Shown: piece after piece, positions 5,478 through 6,294 of the stretch
Numbering within the stretch: the first letter of the stretch is position 1
Layout: every line of letters begins with the position of its first letter
Source of the DNA: Flavobacteriales bacterium
GTDB taxonomy: Bacteria; Bacteroidota; Bacteroidia; Flavobacteriales; Flavobacteriaceae
Assembly (NCBI GenBank): GCA_002747735.1
Contig: PDQE01000051.1
Coordinates: 1 to 6,294, forward strand
Reading direction: 5' to 3'
DNA: 6,294 nucleotides
Notes under the pieces: generated by a model
Database searches by the model: none
What the model saw: the letters and a program-made list of their open reading frames with translations, nothing else
What the model was told of the DNA's origin: nothing
Position numbers and translations under genes: made by a program

Positions 5478-6294
5478 ACCGGTATTGCTCTTTGAAAGTA
5501 TTGATGGTTTGGCCGTTAGGCCGGGTGGCATTTATGTAGATGCTACATTTGGCGGTGGCGGGCATGCTCAGGAAATTTTGAACAGGCTGGGTGATAAAGG
5601 CAGGTTATTCGCTTTTGATCAGGATAAAGACGCTTTAGAAAATGCTTTGGAGGATAAAAGATTTTGTTTAATCAACCAGAATTTTCGATTTATGGCCCGC
5701 TTTTTAAGGTTTTACGGTGTAAAAAAGGTAGATGGAATATTGGCAGACCTCGGTGTGTCATCACATCAGTTTAATGAGCCGCAACGGGGTTTCTCTACTC
5801 GATTTGATACTGGTCTGGACATGCGTATGAATGTGGAAAGTAAAACTACAGCCTATTATGTTGTAAATGAATATTCCGAGAAAGAATTGGCAGATGTGCT
5901 CTATCATTATGGAGAGTTAAAAAATGCACGAGCAATGGCGGCATCCATAGTCAATTATAGGCGTAAAGAGGAGATAAAGACCAGTTTTGAACTAAAAAGT
6001 GCCTTGGCAAAATTTACACCAAAGCACAAGCAACAAAAAATACTGGCACAAGTGTTTCAGGCCATTCGTATAGAAGTGAATGACGAATTGGCGGCATTAA
6101 AAGAATTTTTAATGCAAACACCGGGATTAATTAAACAAGGCGGAAGATTAAGTGTTATTTCATATCATTCTTTGGAGGATAGGTTGGTAAAACGGTTTAT
6201 GCGAAGCGGATTATTTGAAGGTGAGCCTGAAAAAGATTTTTATGGCAACGTAAAGGTGCCCTTTAAGCCACAAAAATTAATTACGCCATCAGTA
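5464..6294 (+). CDS. rsmH: 16S rRNA (cytosine-1402-N4)-methyltransferase RsmH, C-terminus cut by window edge
   Basis: RsmH (formerly MraW) uses S-adenosylmethionine to methylate N4 of C1402 in the decoding centre of 16S rRNA. I translated 277 uninterrupted codons from the ATG at 5464 to the window end; the family is about 300 residues, so roughly 20-30 are missing. The N-terminus MTYHKPVLL is typical. The SAM-binding glycine loop is DATFGGGGH (26-34), followed by AFDQD (50-54), ADLGVSSHQ (94-102), RGFS (108-111), LDMRM (118-122), FQAIRIEVNDEL (198-209) and SYHSLEDR (233-240). The helical insertion between about 125 and 195 is as expected. The start lies inside the last codons of mraZ in another frame (14-bp overlap), indicating translational coupling and one transcript under the mraZ promoter. 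Later dcw genes are expected beyond the edge. Confidence 0.97.
   Translation, partial: MTYHKPVLLFESIDGLAVRPGGIYVDATFGGGGHAQEILNRLGDKGRLFAFDQDKDALENALEDKRFCLINQNFRFMARFLRFYGVKKVDGILADLGVSSHQFNEPQRGFSTRFDTGLDMRMNVESKTTAYYVVNEYSEKELADVLYHYGELKNARAMAASIVNYRRKEEIKTSFELKSALAKFTPKHKQQKILAQVFQAIRIEVNDELAALKEFLMQTPGLIKQGGRLSVISYHSLEDRLVKRFMRSGLFEGEPEKDFYGNVKVPFKPQKLITPSV

Overview
The window looks like ordinary core-genome DNA from a member of the Bacteroidota, probably a Flavobacteriia-like or related lineage. The evidence is the AT-rich sequence, the lack of usable Shine-Dalgarno sequences before the genes, a Bacteroidota-type -7 promoter box (TAnnTTTG) before mraZ, and protein sequences resembling those of that phylum. 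Genus and species cannot be read from the sequence. I see no mobile element, CRISPR array, tRNA, rRNA or other sign of a recently acquired island.

Layout from left to right. The N-terminal half of leuA (leucine biosynthesis) runs leftward off the window edge from 593. A 150-bp divergent spacer (594-743) holds a perfect 7-bp inverted repeat and a possible leuA promoter. A rightward gene (744-2291) encodes a 515-residue helical, TPR-like protein of unknown function. It converges on a leftward gene (2350-3063) for an RluA-family RNA pseudouridine synthase, which seems to start at TTG. A 281-bp spacer follows. Next are engB (3345-3971, ribosome-assembly GTPase) and an alpha/beta hydrolase gene (4020-4784), both leftward and probably one transcription unit with the hydrolase first. 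A 216-bp divergent spacer (4785-5000) carries the mraZ control region. mraZ (5001-5477) and rsmH (5464 to the right edge, missing its C-terminus) run rightward and overlap by 14 bp.

mraZ-rsmH is the usual head of the division and cell wall (dcw) cluster, so ftsL-, ftsI- and mur-type genes are expected beyond the right edge. The clearest regulatory structure is a set of three 10-bp direct repeats beginning TGGG/TGGT at 4941-4970, ending 3 bp before a perfect -7 box. This matches the known architecture of MraZ operators and points to autorepression. Several genes serve RNA modification or ribosome assembly (pseudouridine synthase, EngB, RsmH), but only hydrolase-engB and mraZ-rsmH look co-transcribed. 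I did not find a new biological system. The most useful leads are the uncharacterised TPR-like protein, the inverted repeat upstream of leuA and the mraZ operator.
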